This document shows positions 1 through 8,883 of a stretch of DNA of 64,000 nucleotides, piece after piece. The DNA is taken from NCBI GenBank assembly GCA_965247225.1, contig CBDFGT010000019.1, positions 124,001 to 188,000 of the forward strand, written 5' to 3'. The notes under the pieces are model-generated. The model was given only the letters and a program-made list of their open reading frames with translations. It was not told the origin of the DNA and searched no databases. Numbering within the stretch: the first letter of the stretch is position 1; every line of letters begins with the position of its first letter. The position numbers and the translations under genes were made by a program. The stretch is from CBDFGT01 sp965247225. GTDB lineage: Bacteria > Pseudomonadota > Alphaproteobacteria > Rhizobiales > Rhizobiaceae.

Positions 1-1317
1 GCCATCGTTCTGGTGCCTGTGCTGAAAACGCAAGGTGCAAGTCGCAACGAGGGACAGCCTCCCGTGGTGCGGTCCAGCGAGGCACGGCTGGAAGAGGCCG
101 TGGGTCTGGCCGGTGCCATTGATCTGGAAGTGGTCCAGGGTTTGATTGTGCCGGTCAGCCAGCCGAAGCCCGGAACCCTGATGGGCAGCGGCAAGATTGC
201 CGAAATTCGCGATATGCTCGACGAACTGGATGCCGGTCTGGTGATCGTTGATCACCCGCTGACCCCGATCCAGCAGCGCAATCTCGAAAAAGAATGGAAC
301 GCCAAGGTCATTGACCGCACCGGTTTGATTCTGGAAATTTTCGGTCGCCGCGCCTCCACCAGGGAAGGCATGCTGCAGGTTGATCTGGCGCATCTGAACT
401 ATCAAAAAGGCCGTCTGGTCCGCTCCTGGACCCACCTTGAACGCCAGCGCGGCGGCGGCGGCTTCATGGGTGGTCCCGGTGAAACCCAGATCGAAGCCGA
501 CAGACGCCTGTTGCAGGATCGCATCATCAAGCTGGAACGGGAACTGGAACAGGTCAAGCGCACAAGGCAATTGCACCGCGCCAAGCGCAAGAAGGTGCCG
601 CATCCGATTGTTGCCCTCGTTGGTTATACCAATGCCGGCAAATCCACGCTGTTCAATCGCATTACCGGGGCAGGGGTTCTGGCCGAGGACATGCTGTTTG
701 CCACACTCGACCCGACATTGCGCCGCATGAAACTGCCGCATGGCCGCATGGTCATCATGTCAGACACTGTGGGCTTCATTTCCAATCTGCCAACCCATCT
801 GGTGGCCGCCTTCCGCGCGACGCTCGAAGAGGTGCTGGAGGCAGACCTGATCCTGCATGTGCGCGACATGTCAGACCCTGACAATGCCGCCCAGTCCGGC
901 GATGTGCTGCGCATTCTGGCGGACCTGGGGATAGACGAGAAGGACGGTGCCAGCCGGATCATCGAAGTCTGGAACAAGATCGACCGGCTGGAGCCGCAAG
1001 CCCATGATGCGCTGATGCAGAAGGCGCCGCACAGCCCCAACACGATTGCGGTTTCCGCTATCACCGGCGAGGGCGTTGACATCTTGCTGGAAGAGATCGG
1101 CAACCGCCTGTCGGGCGTGCTCAACGAGATCCATATCATTCTGGGTGTCGACCAGGGCGCGTTGCTGCCCTGGCTCTACAGTCATGCCACCATTATCGAA
1201 CGCGAGGATCTGGAAGACGGAACCATCAGCCTCGACATTCGCCTGTCCGAACAGGAGGCCGCCGAACTCGCCCGCCTGATGGGCAACGGCCCCAAGGGTA
1301 ATGTGCAGGACTGGTGA
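1..1317 (+). CDS. hflX: GTPase HflX (5' end outside window)
   Basis: Ribosome-associated GTPase of the HflX branch of the Obg-HflX superfamily, which binds stalled or heat-damaged 50S/70S ribosomes and splits them. The N-terminal HflX domain contains the glycine-rich linker GGGGFMGGPGETQ near 450-485. The G domain follows, with G1 VGYTNAGKST near 622, G3 DTVGF near 763 and G4 NKID near 973. The frame is open to base 1, and the first in-frame start candidate (GTG at 13) falls inside the usual N-terminal strand (AIVLVPVL), so the true start is probably upstream of the window. In related genomes hflX lies downstream of hfq and close to mazG, and mazG is present here at 3083. Confidence 0.95.
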   Translation, partial: AIVLVPVLKTQGASRNEGQPPVVRSSEARLEEAVGLAGAIDLEVVQGLIVPVSQPKPGTLMGSGKIAEIRDMLDELDAGLVIVDHPLTPIQQRNLEKEWNAKVIDRTGLILEIFGRRASTREGMLQVDLAHLNYQKGRLVRSWTHLERQRGGGGFMGGPGETQIEADRRLLQDRIIKLERELEQVKRTRQLHRAKRKKVPHPIVALVGYTNAGKSTLFNRITGAGVLAEDMLFATLDPTLRRMKLPHGRMVIMSDTVGFISNLPTHLVAAFRATLEEVLEADLILHVRDMSDPDNAAQSGDVLRILADLGIDEKDGASRIIEVWNKIDRLEPQAHDALMQKAPHSPNTIAVSAITGEGVDILLEEIGNRLSGVLNEIHIILGVDQGALLPWLYSHATIIEREDLEDGTISLDIRLSEQEAAELARLMGNGPKGNVQDW

Positions 1318-1446
1318 TATTTTTCCAAACATATTGCAAAAAATTTCTTTTTTACAAAACTGATGTCGAAATGAGGGGATGTGAAGGCTCATTGTATCGA
1401 GACGCAATAATGCGCTCGCCAATGAACATGTTGAGAGGAAATCATC

Positions 1447-1809
1447 ATGCAATACATGCTTGTTTTGAATGACACACGAGAGAATTTCGCACGTCGCAAC
1501 GCACAGACACCGGAGGCTCAGGCCTATTGGGGGGCTTGGTCAGCCTATATCGGGGACATGTACAAGGCAGGAATTGTGATCAATGGGCACGGGCTTCAGG
1601 GGCCGGCCACAGCGACAATCGTCAAGGTCCGCGATAGCGTCCGCGATGTGCAGGATGGTCCCTACGCCGATACAAAGGAACAGCTGGGCGGTTATTTCAT
1701 CATCGAAGTGGAAAATCTTGATCTCGCGCTTGACTGGGCTGCCAGATCACCCTCGGCACACTATGCCAGCGTCGAAGTGCGGCCGGTCCTGCCGCCGATG
1801 AGCGCTTGA
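1447..1809 (+). CDS. YCII/DGPF-domain protein
   Basis: A 120-residue protein of the YCII-related (DGPF) family, a ferredoxin-like alpha+beta barrel whose biochemical role is not established. The signature DGPYADTKEQLGGYFIIEV lies at about residues 60-80. The start ATG at 1447 is preceded by GAGAGGAAATC, a good ribosome binding site. Its stop codon is followed directly by the ATG of the sigma factor gene, so the two are translationally linked. DGPF proteins are the hallmark partners of the ECF42 group of sigma factors. The true partner or substrate cannot be told from sequence. Confidence 0.88.
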   Translation: MQYMLVLNDTRENFARRNAQTPEAQAYWGAWSAYIGDMYKAGIVINGHGLQGPATATIVKVRDSVRDVQDGPYADTKEQLGGYFIIEVENLDLALDWAARSPSAHYASVEVRPVLPPMSA

Positions 1810-3051
1810 ATGCAAGTGACGGCAGATACGGCGCGCAAGGCAGCAGAGCTGGCTGCGCGTCAGTCTTATGGCAAATTGATCTCCATTCTGGCAAGCTCCA
1901 GTCGCGATATTGCCATGGCGGAAGATGCTCTGGCTGATGCCCTTCAAAAAGCGCTTTCCTCATGGCCGGTCCGCGGTATTCCGGATCGGCCGGAGGCATG
2001 GTTATTGACAACAGCGCGGCGAGAGCTGGGTCACCATCGCCGTCACCGGGCTGTGATATCCGCATCTGAACCCTTGCTCATGATGCTCGAAGACGAAAAG
2101 CTGGCGTCCGGAATGGATGATTCATTTCCCGATGATCTGTTGAAGCTGCTGTTTGTCTGCGCCCATCCTGCCATTGATCAGGCTGTGCAGGCACCATTGA
2201 TGTTACAGACTGTCCTTGGCATGGACGCGGCCCGTATCGCATCAAGTTTTCTTGTAGAACCCTCGACCATGTCACAACGTCTGGTACGCGCCAAGGCCAA
2301 GATCCGCGATGCAGGAATTGCTTTTAAAATCCCGGAGCAAAATGATCTGGCACCACGTGTCGACGCTGTTTTGCAAGCCATTTATGCGGCTTTTGGAACA
2401 GGCTGGGATGAGCTGCTGACAGAAGGGTCGCCGCTCGTCACCCTGTCGTCAGAGGCGATCTGGCTGGCCCGGGTGCTCAACCACCTTCTTCCAGACCAAC
2501 CCGAAGTTAAAGGTCTCTTGGCCTTGATGCTTTATTGTGACAGCCGGAAGGCAGCCCGGCTGGATACGACGGGCCGGTTCGTGCCTTTGCGCGACCAGGA
2601 CAGCCGCCGCTGGTCGCGCGACCAGATCATTGAGGCAGAACACCATCTCACACTTGCATCCCGTTTTACCCAACCCGGGCGGTTTCAGATCGAGGCCGCA
2701 ATACAGTCGCTGCATACGCAACGCGCCCTAACGGACAGCAAAAACGACGACGCGCTGATAGCGCTTTATGAATGGCTCACGCGCCTTTCGCCAACAGTCG
2801 GTGCCATTGTGGCCATGGCTGCGGCTCTGACAGAAGCTGACAGACATGAAAGCGCCTTGTCTCTTCTGGAGGATCTGGCCCCGCGAGCGCAAAGTTATGC
2901 ACCTTTCTGGACCGTGCGTGCGGAAACTCTGGTCAGGCTCGGCAGGCTAAGCGATGCAGAAGCAGCCTTCATGAAAGCCATCAAGTTTAGCCGCCCCGGA
3001 GCCAGCCGCACCTACCTGCTCGGGCGTCATGCGGCCTGTTCAACATGTTGA
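1810..3051 (+). CDS. ECF sigma factor with long C-terminal extension (ECF42-like)
   Basis: RNA polymerase sigma factor of the extracytoplasmic function type, 413 residues, about twice the length of a minimal ECF factor. Region 2 covers roughly residues 15-80 (AWLLTTARREL), and region 4 covers about 125-165 with a helix-turn-helix (ASSFLVEPSTMSQRLVRAKAK). The remaining ~240 residues are the helical, TPR-like extension typical of ECF42 factors, thought to replace a separate anti-sigma factor. No anti-sigma gene is adjacent. The gene begins immediately after the DGPF gene. Assignment to ECF42 rests on the DGPF partner and the extension; the inducing signal is unknown. Confidence 0.88.
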   Translation: MQVTADTARKAAELAARQSYGKLISILASSSRDIAMAEDALADALQKALSSWPVRGIPDRPEAWLLTTARRELGHHRRHRAVISASEPLLMMLEDEKLASGMDDSFPDDLLKLLFVCAHPAIDQAVQAPLMLQTVLGMDAARIASSFLVEPSTMSQRLVRAKAKIRDAGIAFKIPEQNDLAPRVDAVLQAIYAAFGTGWDELLTEGSPLVTLSSEAIWLARVLNHLLPDQPEVKGLLALMLYCDSRKAARLDTTGRFVPLRDQDSRRWSRDQIIEAEHHLTLASRFTQPGRFQIEAAIQSLHTQRALTDSKNDDALIALYEWLTRLSPTVGAIVAMAAALTEADRHESALSLLEDLAPRAQSYAPFWTVRAETLVRLGRLSDAEAAFMKAIKFSRPGASRTYLLGRHAACSTC

Positions 3052-3082
3052 AACTATATGGCGGAGGAGCGGAAAGGGAGAC

Positions 3083-3922
3083 TCACCCCCGCTCGATCCC
3101 CTTGGCCTCAACCCACAATTCCTCCATCCGCTCCAATGTTGCCTCTTCCAGCGTCTTACCATGGGCAAGCAACGAGGTTTCGATATGGCTGAACCGTCTG
3201 CGGAATTTGGTGTTGGTGCCGCGCAGGGCCATTTCGGGATCGGCATGCACATGGCGGCCGATATTGACCACGGCAAAGATCAGGTCGCCCAGTTCATCCG
3301 CCACCTTTGCCGTGTCACCGGAGGCCAGCGCCTCGCGCAATTCGGCAATCTCCTCCTCGATCTTGTCGAGGACCGGTTCCGGTGAGGACCAGTCAAAGCC
3401 AACCTTGGCGGCCTTTTCCTGCAGTTTCAGTGCTTCCTGCAAGGCCGGAAAATTGCGCGGGATGCCGTCGAGAAAACCGGTCTTGTCGTTGGCTGTCAAA
3501 CCACGCGCCGCGCGGCGTTCGGCCCGTTCCCGCTTTTCCGCGCTCTTGATCTGATCCCACTGCACTTTGACCGCACCCGGCGTATCGGCGTCTGAAACCG
3601 CAAACACATGCGGATGGCGGCGGATCATCTTTTTCGTGATGGCCTCAACAACGTCTCCGAAGGAAAAGTCCCCGGCCTCCTCGGCCATGCGGGCGTGAAA
3701 CACGACTTGCAGCAGCAGGTCGCCCAGTTCCTCGCAGAGATCATCCATATCGCCGCGCTCGATGGCGTCCGCCACTTCATAGGCTTCTTCCAGCGTATAG
3801 GGCTTGATGGTCTCAAAGGTCTGGACAATGTCCCAGGGGCAGCCGGTCTCCGGCTGTCGCAGGGCTTGCATAATCTCGATCAGGCGGGAAAGATCGCGCG
3901 AAGGTTCCATGATGCGGGTCAA
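3083..3922 (-). CDS. mazG: Nucleoside triphosphate pyrophosphohydrolase MazG
   Basis: All-alpha NTP pyrophosphatase that hydrolyses (d)NTPs to monophosphates plus pyrophosphate and can clear aberrant nucleotides. At 279 residues it has the full two-domain MazG length. The first MazG domain shows the metal-binding pattern EEAYEVADAIERGD...EELGDLLLQVVFHARMAEE at about residues 35-75; the second is at about 170-235 (EEEIAELREAL and DELGDLIFAVVNIGRH). It follows a deaminase gene on the same strand with a 6-base gap, suggesting co-transcription of two nucleotide-handling enzymes. Confidence 0.95.
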   Translation of the reverse strand: MTRIMEPSRDLSRLIEIMQALRQPETGCPWDIVQTFETIKPYTLEEAYEVADAIERGDMDDLCEELGDLLLQVVFHARMAEEAGDFSFGDVVEAITKKMIRRHPHVFAVSDADTPGAVKVQWDQIKSAEKRERAERRAARGLTANDKTGFLDGIPRNFPALQEALKLQEKAAKVGFDWSSPEPVLDKIEEEIAELREALASGDTAKVADELGDLIFAVVNIGRHVHADPEMALRGTNTKFRRRFSHIETSLLAHGKTLEEATLERMEELWVEAKGIERG

Positions 3923-3928
3923 ACCCTG

Positions 3929-4516
3929 TCAGTTCAGCGGAATGGCATTGGCACCCTTGCCGGACTGGTACTGGTCCGAAAGGGAGGTGTAGCGGTTCTT
4001 GATCTCTGCGGTTTGTTTTTCCATGCGGGCCCGCTCGGCGTCCGGCGCATCAGCCACCATGCCTGCAATGGATGCAGAATCCCAGAATGCGTTGTTGCGG
4101 TTGTAGCCGCCCGGTTCCAGCGTGAAAACCTCTTTCAGGATCTTCAGGTCATGCGGAATGGAAAAGGCGTCGCGGCTGTCTTCATGGCTGAAAAAATAGT
4201 AGAAATTGTCAAAACCGGCCCATGTAATGGCCGAAAGGCACATGGAGCAGGGCTCGTGGGTGGACAGAAACACCAGATCCCCGGTTTCCGGCTTTTCGCC
4301 CATTTCGTAAAAGCGTTTCAGCGTGTGAACCTCGCCGTGCCAGAGCGGATTTTCGGTTTCATTGTTGGTTTCAGCCAGAACCAGCGACAGGTCGGACTTG
4401 CGCAGGATGGCAGCTCCGAAAACCTTGTTGCCGGCAGCCACGCCTTTTGTCGTGAGCGGCAAGATATCGTTTTCAATCACGTCGAGCAGGCGTTGTGCCA
4501 AAACCGTTCTATCCAT
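3929..4516 (-). CDS. CMP/dCMP-type nucleoside deaminase family protein
   Basis: Zinc-dependent deaminase-fold protein of 195 residues. The zinc site is visible as HGEVH (His plus catalytic Glu, about residues 60-64) and PCSMC (two Cys ligands, about 89-93). This is the H-x-E ... P-C-x-x-C pattern of cytidine, guanine and tRNA-adenosine deaminases. About 70 C-terminal residues after the core lack obvious motifs. The substrate cannot be assigned; the insertions and C-terminal tail make a simple TadA or Cdd call unsafe. It lies directly upstream of mazG on the same strand and probably shares its transcript. Confidence 0.85.
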   Translation of the reverse strand: MDRTVLAQRLLDVIENDILPLTTKGVAAGNKVFGAAILRKSDLSLVLAETNNETENPLWHGEVHTLKRFYEMGEKPETGDLVFLSTHEPCSMCLSAITWAGFDNFYYFFSHEDSRDAFSIPHDLKILKEVFTLEPGGYNRNNAFWDSASIAGMVADAPDAERARMEKQTAEIKNRYTSLSDQYQSGKGANAIPLN

Positions 4517-4797
4517 CAGAATTGTCCTTCAAAACAGGGATGCGCACAGGTTAAACAGCCCCGCACCGCTTGTAAATCAACAGGAAGGATTTACTGGCGA
4601 TTCATCCCGGTGAAATTGCATCCTCTCCTGGCATTCCCGGCAAAACCGGGGAGCAATGGGCGCAGAAGGTCTGATTTGCTCAAAAAATATTGATCCTGAG
4701 GACAGAATTACCCAAAAAAATTTGCGTTTTGCATTTCTGTTTCTTCCTGTTTTCATCTGCGCAGGGCATAGTGCACATCTGTTAACAGGTAGTGTCC

Positions 4798-6241
4798 ATG
4801 CATCAGTCACCAGACCAGCTCTCGGTTTTCCCGGCCTTTTTCCGTGTTGCGGGAAAAGTTGCCGTGGTATTTGGCAATGGTGAGGAAGCGTTTGCCAAGG
4901 TGCGGCTGCTGCGCAACACGCAGGTGACAATTCGGGTGGTGGGCGGATGCACCGCATGACGACTTCGCGCATTACCTTGCCACGCATGCCATTGAGACAG
5001 TTTCAGGTGGAGACAGCGCCGCTGTGATGGCGGGCGCGACGCTGGTATTTGCCGCAACCGGGCAAGCAGATATTGATATTGCCATTGTCGGGATCGCCCG
5101 TTCCCTGAAAATCCCGGCCAATGCCGTGGACCAGCCGGACATGTGTGATTTTTATACGCCAGCCCTCGTCAACCGTGCGCCTGTGGCCGTTGCCATCGGA
5201 ACAGAAGGTGCCGGTCCGGTTCTGGCGCAGATGATCCGTGCCCAGGTGGATCAGCTGCTGCCGCCATCGCTGGGCCGCCTTGCCCGGCTGGCGCAAACCT
5301 ATCGCATCGCAGTGGACCGCCTGGTGCCGCGCGGCGTGGCGCGGCGTATTTTCTGGCGCCGGTTTTTCTCCAGTGATGTCGCAGACCACGTATCCTCAGG
5401 AAACCTGTCGGATGCGCGGCGTGCAGCCACACGGCTGTTGCGCGCGATGGACAGGGTGGAAGGTCATGTCTGGCTGGTCGGTGCCGGCCCCGGTGCCGAA
5501 GATCTTTTGACCCTGCGGGCCCAGCGGGTGATGATGGAAGCAGACGCCATCGTCTATGATGCCCTGGTTCCGCAGGCAATCGTGGATATGGGCAGACGCG
5601 ATGCACATCGTTATTCCGTTGGAAAGCGCAAAGGTTGCCACTCAAAATCACAAAGTGAAATCAATGCATTGCTGGTGAATCTCGGTGACGAAGGCAAGCG
5701 TGTCGTGCGGTTGAAGTCTGGCGATCCGCTGGTGTATGGCCGCGCAGCCGAAGAAATGGCCGCCCTGCGCGAGGCCGGTATTTCCTATGAAATTGTTCCG
5801 GGCATCACCTCGGCCTTTGCCGCTGCGGCTGATTTTGAGCTGCCATTGACCCTGCGCGGCGTTGCCTCATCGCTGATCTTCACCACGGGCCATGATCTGG
5901 TCGGCGATGTGTTGCCGGACTGGGCAAGGCTTGCTGTTTCGGGCGCGACCATTGCCGTGTATATGGGCCGGTCTGTGGCCGCTTCGGTTGCCGGTCGCCT
6001 GATGCAGGCGGGCCTGGCCCCGGAAACCACAGTTGCCGTCATCGAGAATGCCAGCCGCAAGAACCGCACTCTCCTGCACGGCACACTCAGGGATCTTCCG
6101 GATCTGGAGTTCAGGGATGAATTGACAGGGCCGGTCATGGTGATTATCGGCGATGCGGTTGCCGGTGGTAATTTTGAACATTCGAGGCCGCTCGCCGGCA
6201 CCATGAAACATGCCCATACCCTTCAGGGAGCTTTGGAATGA
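4798..6241 (+). pseudogene. cysG: Siroheme synthase CysG, one-base frameshift in N-terminal domain
   Basis: Fused siroheme synthase: precorrin-2 dehydrogenase/ferrochelatase (CysG-B) followed by uroporphyrinogen-III methyltransferase (CysG-A). The ATG at 4798 opens a frame with FPAFFRVAGK and the NAD-binding VVFGNGEEA, ending at a TGA at 4957. The rest of the protein continues in the next frame from about 4943 (ADAPHDDFAHYL). Deleting one G from the GGG at 4941-4943 restores a single 480-residue reading frame of normal CysG length. The methyltransferase half is intact (VGAGPGAEDLLTLRA near 5480, VRLKSGDPLVYGR near 5707, VPGITSAFAAAA near 5797). As written, only a product from the GTG/ATG at 5024/5027 lacking the Rossmann segment could be made. 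A real mutation and a sequencing error are both possible. Confidence 0.85.
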
Positions 6242-6570
6242 CAGAGATGGTTTTGACCGCCAACAGGCTGACAGATGGCATTGCCGTATGGTATGCCACA
6301 AACGACACATGGTCGTTATCCGTTCAGGAATCCCGTGTTGTGACCGGAAAAGACGATATTGCAGCCCTCGAGGCCATCGGCAAAAAAGCCTTTGAGGCCA
6401 ATCTGGTTGTTGATGCAGCCATTGTTGACGTTGTCCGGGTCGAGGGCCGCATCAGCCCCCTGCGGATGCGCGAGCGTATCCGCGCCGAAGGCCCGACCAT
6501 TGACTATGCGCCCGGTTTTGGTCCATCAGCCTCGTCTGAAAAAACATCAAGGAATGTTTCCATTGCGTAG
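6238..6570 (+). CDS. DUF2849 protein of the sulfite-reduction operon
   Basis: A 110-residue DUF2849 protein found almost always between cysG and cysI in rhizobial genomes. It overlaps the cysG stop by four bases (ATGA), so the two are translationally coupled. No catalytic motif or membrane segment is visible. Conserved-looking features are the N-terminal TANRLTDGIAVWY and the later SPLRMRERIRAEGPT. Its role is unknown; the operon position suggests assembly, cofactor delivery or regulation of sulfite reductase. Confidence 0.85.
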   Translation: MTEMVLTANRLTDGIAVWYATNDTWSLSVQESRVVTGKDDIAALEAIGKKAFEANLVVDAAIVDVVRVEGRISPLRMRERIRAEGPTIDYAPGFGPSASSEKTSRNVSIA

Positions 6571-6658
6571 CCGCATCCTCCGTCCCTGTGTTTTTACGCA
6601 ATTGCGGACGCAAAACCGGGTTAAGCTTCTGCTGGAATTGCACTAAGGAAATTTGGCA

Positions 6659-8329
6659 ATGTATCGTTATGACGAATTTGATCATGCTTTTGTGGCTGCC
6701 CGTGTGGAGCAGTTCCGCGATCAGGTTGCCCGTCGCCTGAGCGGCGAACTGGCAGAGGATGCCTTCAAACCCCTGCGTCTTATGAACGGTGTCTATTTGC
6801 AGCTACATGCCTATATGCTGCGGGTTGCCATTCCCTATGGTACGCTGAATGCGCGCCAGATGCGGATGCTGGCGCATATTGCCCGAAAATATGACCGTGG
6901 CTACGGCCATTTTACCACACGCCAGAACATTCAGTACAATTGGCCGAGCCTTGCCGATACGCCGGATATTTTGAGCGAACTGGCGTCCGTGGAAATGCAT
7001 GCCATCCAGACATCCGGCAATTGCATCCGCAATGTCACAGCCGATCATTTCGCAGGCGGCGCTGCCGACGAAGTGGCCGATCCGCGGCCCTATGCTGAAA
7101 TCCTGCGGCAGTGGTCGTCGGTTCATCCCGAATTTTCCTTCCTGCCGCGCAAGTTCAAGATTGCCGTAACCGGAGCTGAGCGCGACCGCGCCGCCATTCA
7201 GGTTCATGATATCGGCCTGCATCTGAAAAAAAACGCTGCCGGTGAACTGGGCTTTGCCGTCTATGTCGGTGGCGGGCAGGGGCGTACTCCGATGATTGCC
7301 AGGCTGATCAAGGATTTCCTGCCGGAGGCCGATCTGCTGACCTATGTTACGGCTGTTATGCGCGTTTACAATCTGCATGGCCGTCGTGACAACAAATACA
7401 AGGCGCGTATCAAGATCCTTGTGCATGAAACCGGGGCCGAGGAACTGTCGCGGCAGGTCGAAGCGGAGTTTGCGCATTTGCAGGGTACGGACCTGACCCT
7501 GCCTGCCAGCGATATTGCCGCCATCTCCGCCTATTTTGCACCGCCTGTGCTGCCGGACCGTGCCGAAGGGTGGGCAGGCCTTGCCACAGCCAAAAAGGCG
7601 GATCCGGACTTTGCCCGCTGGGTTTTGCAGAATGTCGTGCCGCACAAGCATCCCGACTATGGCATGGTAACAATTTCCCTGAAACCTGTCGGCGGCATTC
7701 CCGGTGACGCAACGGACTCACAGATGGATCTGGTGGCCGATCTTGCCGAACGCTACGCCTTTGACGAGATCCGGGTGACACATGAGCAGAACCTGATCCT
7801 GCCTCAGGTCGCCATGGCCGATCTTTATGAACTGTATTCGAGCCTGCAGACCGCCAATCTGGCAACGGCCAATTCCAACCTGATTACCGACATCATTGCC
7901 TGTCCGGGGCTGGATTATTGTGCGCTGGCCAATGCACGCTCTATTCCCCTGGCACAGGAAATCTCCACCCGCTTTGGCTCTGCTGCAAGGCAGGCCGACA
8001 TCGGCGAGCTGAAAATCAAGATTTCCGGTTGCATCAATGCCTGTGGCCATCACCATGTCGGCCATATCGGTCTTCTGGGGGTCGAGAAAAAGGGCACGGA
8101 ACTCTACCAGATCACACTGGGCGGTTCCGCAGATGAAAACACTTCGATCGGTGAAATTATCGGTCGCGGCTTTGAGCCGGAAAAAGTGACGGACGCCATT
8201 GAGACCATTGTCGAGACCTATCTGGGGCTTCGTACGGACCCGTCGGAAATTTTCCTGGAAACCTATCGCCGGGTTGGGCCGCAGCCTTTCAAGACAGCAC
8301 TTTACGGAAACACGGCCGAAGCGGCTTGA
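6659..8329 (+). CDS. cysI: Ferredoxin-type nitrite/sulfite reductase, hemoprotein
   Basis: Siroheme- and [4Fe-4S]-containing reductase that carries out six-electron reduction of sulfite to sulfide (or nitrite to ammonia), 556 residues. The cluster/siroheme cysteines appear as CPGLDYC near 7902 and SGCINACGHH near 8025. The ferredoxin-like half domains are recognisable, including HFTTRQNIQYNW near 6910. ATG 6659 is chosen over the upstream TTG at 6653 because it sits about nine bases after AAGGAAA. Sulfite rather than nitrite is favoured by the cysG, DUF2849 and DUF934 context. It needs siroheme, which makes the upstream cysG frameshift notable. Confidence 0.92.
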   Translation: MYRYDEFDHAFVAARVEQFRDQVARRLSGELAEDAFKPLRLMNGVYLQLHAYMLRVAIPYGTLNARQMRMLAHIARKYDRGYGHFTTRQNIQYNWPSLADTPDILSELASVEMHAIQTSGNCIRNVTADHFAGGAADEVADPRPYAEILRQWSSVHPEFSFLPRKFKIAVTGAERDRAAIQVHDIGLHLKKNAAGELGFAVYVGGGQGRTPMIARLIKDFLPEADLLTYVTAVMRVYNLHGRRDNKYKARIKILVHETGAEELSRQVEAEFAHLQGTDLTLPASDIAAISAYFAPPVLPDRAEGWAGLATAKKADPDFARWVLQNVVPHKHPDYGMVTISLKPVGGIPGDATDSQMDLVADLAERYAFDEIRVTHEQNLILPQVAMADLYELYSSLQTANLATANSNLITDIIACPGLDYCALANARSIPLAQEISTRFGSAARQADIGELKIKISGCINACGHHHVGHIGLLGVEKKGTELYQITLGGSADENTSIGEIIGRGFEPEKVTDAIETIVETYLGLRTDPSEIFLETYRRVGPQPFKTALYGNTAEAA

Positions 8330-8345
8330 GGAAACGGAAGACACC

Positions 8346-8858
8346 ATGACCCGCATTTGGAATAGATCAGGTTTTCAGGACGAGGATATCTGGACCGTTG
8401 TAACGGAAGATGCCCCGGCAGGGGAGGGACAAAAGGCCATTTTGCCCCTGGCCGCCTTTCTGGAAAAGGCGGCTGCCAGCAATGAGGGCGGACTTGGTGT
8501 TGTGATCAATCCGGCAGATGATGTGAGCGTCCTGGAGCCGTTCATCGACCGCATTGCTCTGGTCGCAGTAGCGTTTCCTGCCTTCAACGATGGCAGGGCT
8601 TTCAGTCATGCATCACTTCTGATTACCCGCCTGCACTTTTCCGGTGAAATACGGGCCGTTGGGGATGTTCTCCTTGACCAGATCCCCTTGATGTTACGCT
8701 GCGGAGTGACCAGTTTTGCGGTCACCAATGCAACGGCACTGGCAAGGCTGGGCGAGGGGCGTCTGCCCGGTATTGCCAACCATTATCAGCCAACAGCCTT
8801 GGAGGCTGACAAGACACGATCCTATAGCTGGCGGCGGACTGCCAGACCTGCTGCATGA
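8346..8858 (+). CDS. DUF934 protein (sulfur assimilation operon)
   Basis: A DUF934 family protein of 170 residues, a regular companion of sulfite reductase genes in proteobacteria and annotated elsewhere as an oxidoreductase probably involved in sulfite reduction. The start ATG follows GAGGAAACGGAAGACACC. The conserved-looking core is FPAFNDGRAFSHASLL near 8577 and GDVLLDQIPLMLRCG near 8661. No cofactor site is recognisable. It lies 16 bases after cysI and 25 bases before fpr. No cysH lies in this operon. Confidence 0.87.
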   Translation: MTRIWNRSGFQDEDIWTVVTEDAPAGEGQKAILPLAAFLEKAAASNEGGLGVVINPADDVSVLEPFIDRIALVAVAFPAFNDGRAFSHASLLITRLHFSGEIRAVGDVLLDQIPLMLRCGVTSFAVTNATALARLGEGRLPGIANHYQPTALEADKTRSYSWRRTARPAA

Positions 8859-8883
8859 TCCATCAATTCAGGGATTCACATCT

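Noticed and set aside
4635..4652. Hairpin TTCCCGG/CCGGGGA in the cysG leader considered as riboswitch or terminator
   Set aside because: Five strong pairs only, no T run and no match to known riboswitch cores.
3608..4693. Open frame of 361 codons antisense to mazG and the deaminase
   Set aside because: Both opposite-strand genes have clear active-site motifs; this frame has none.
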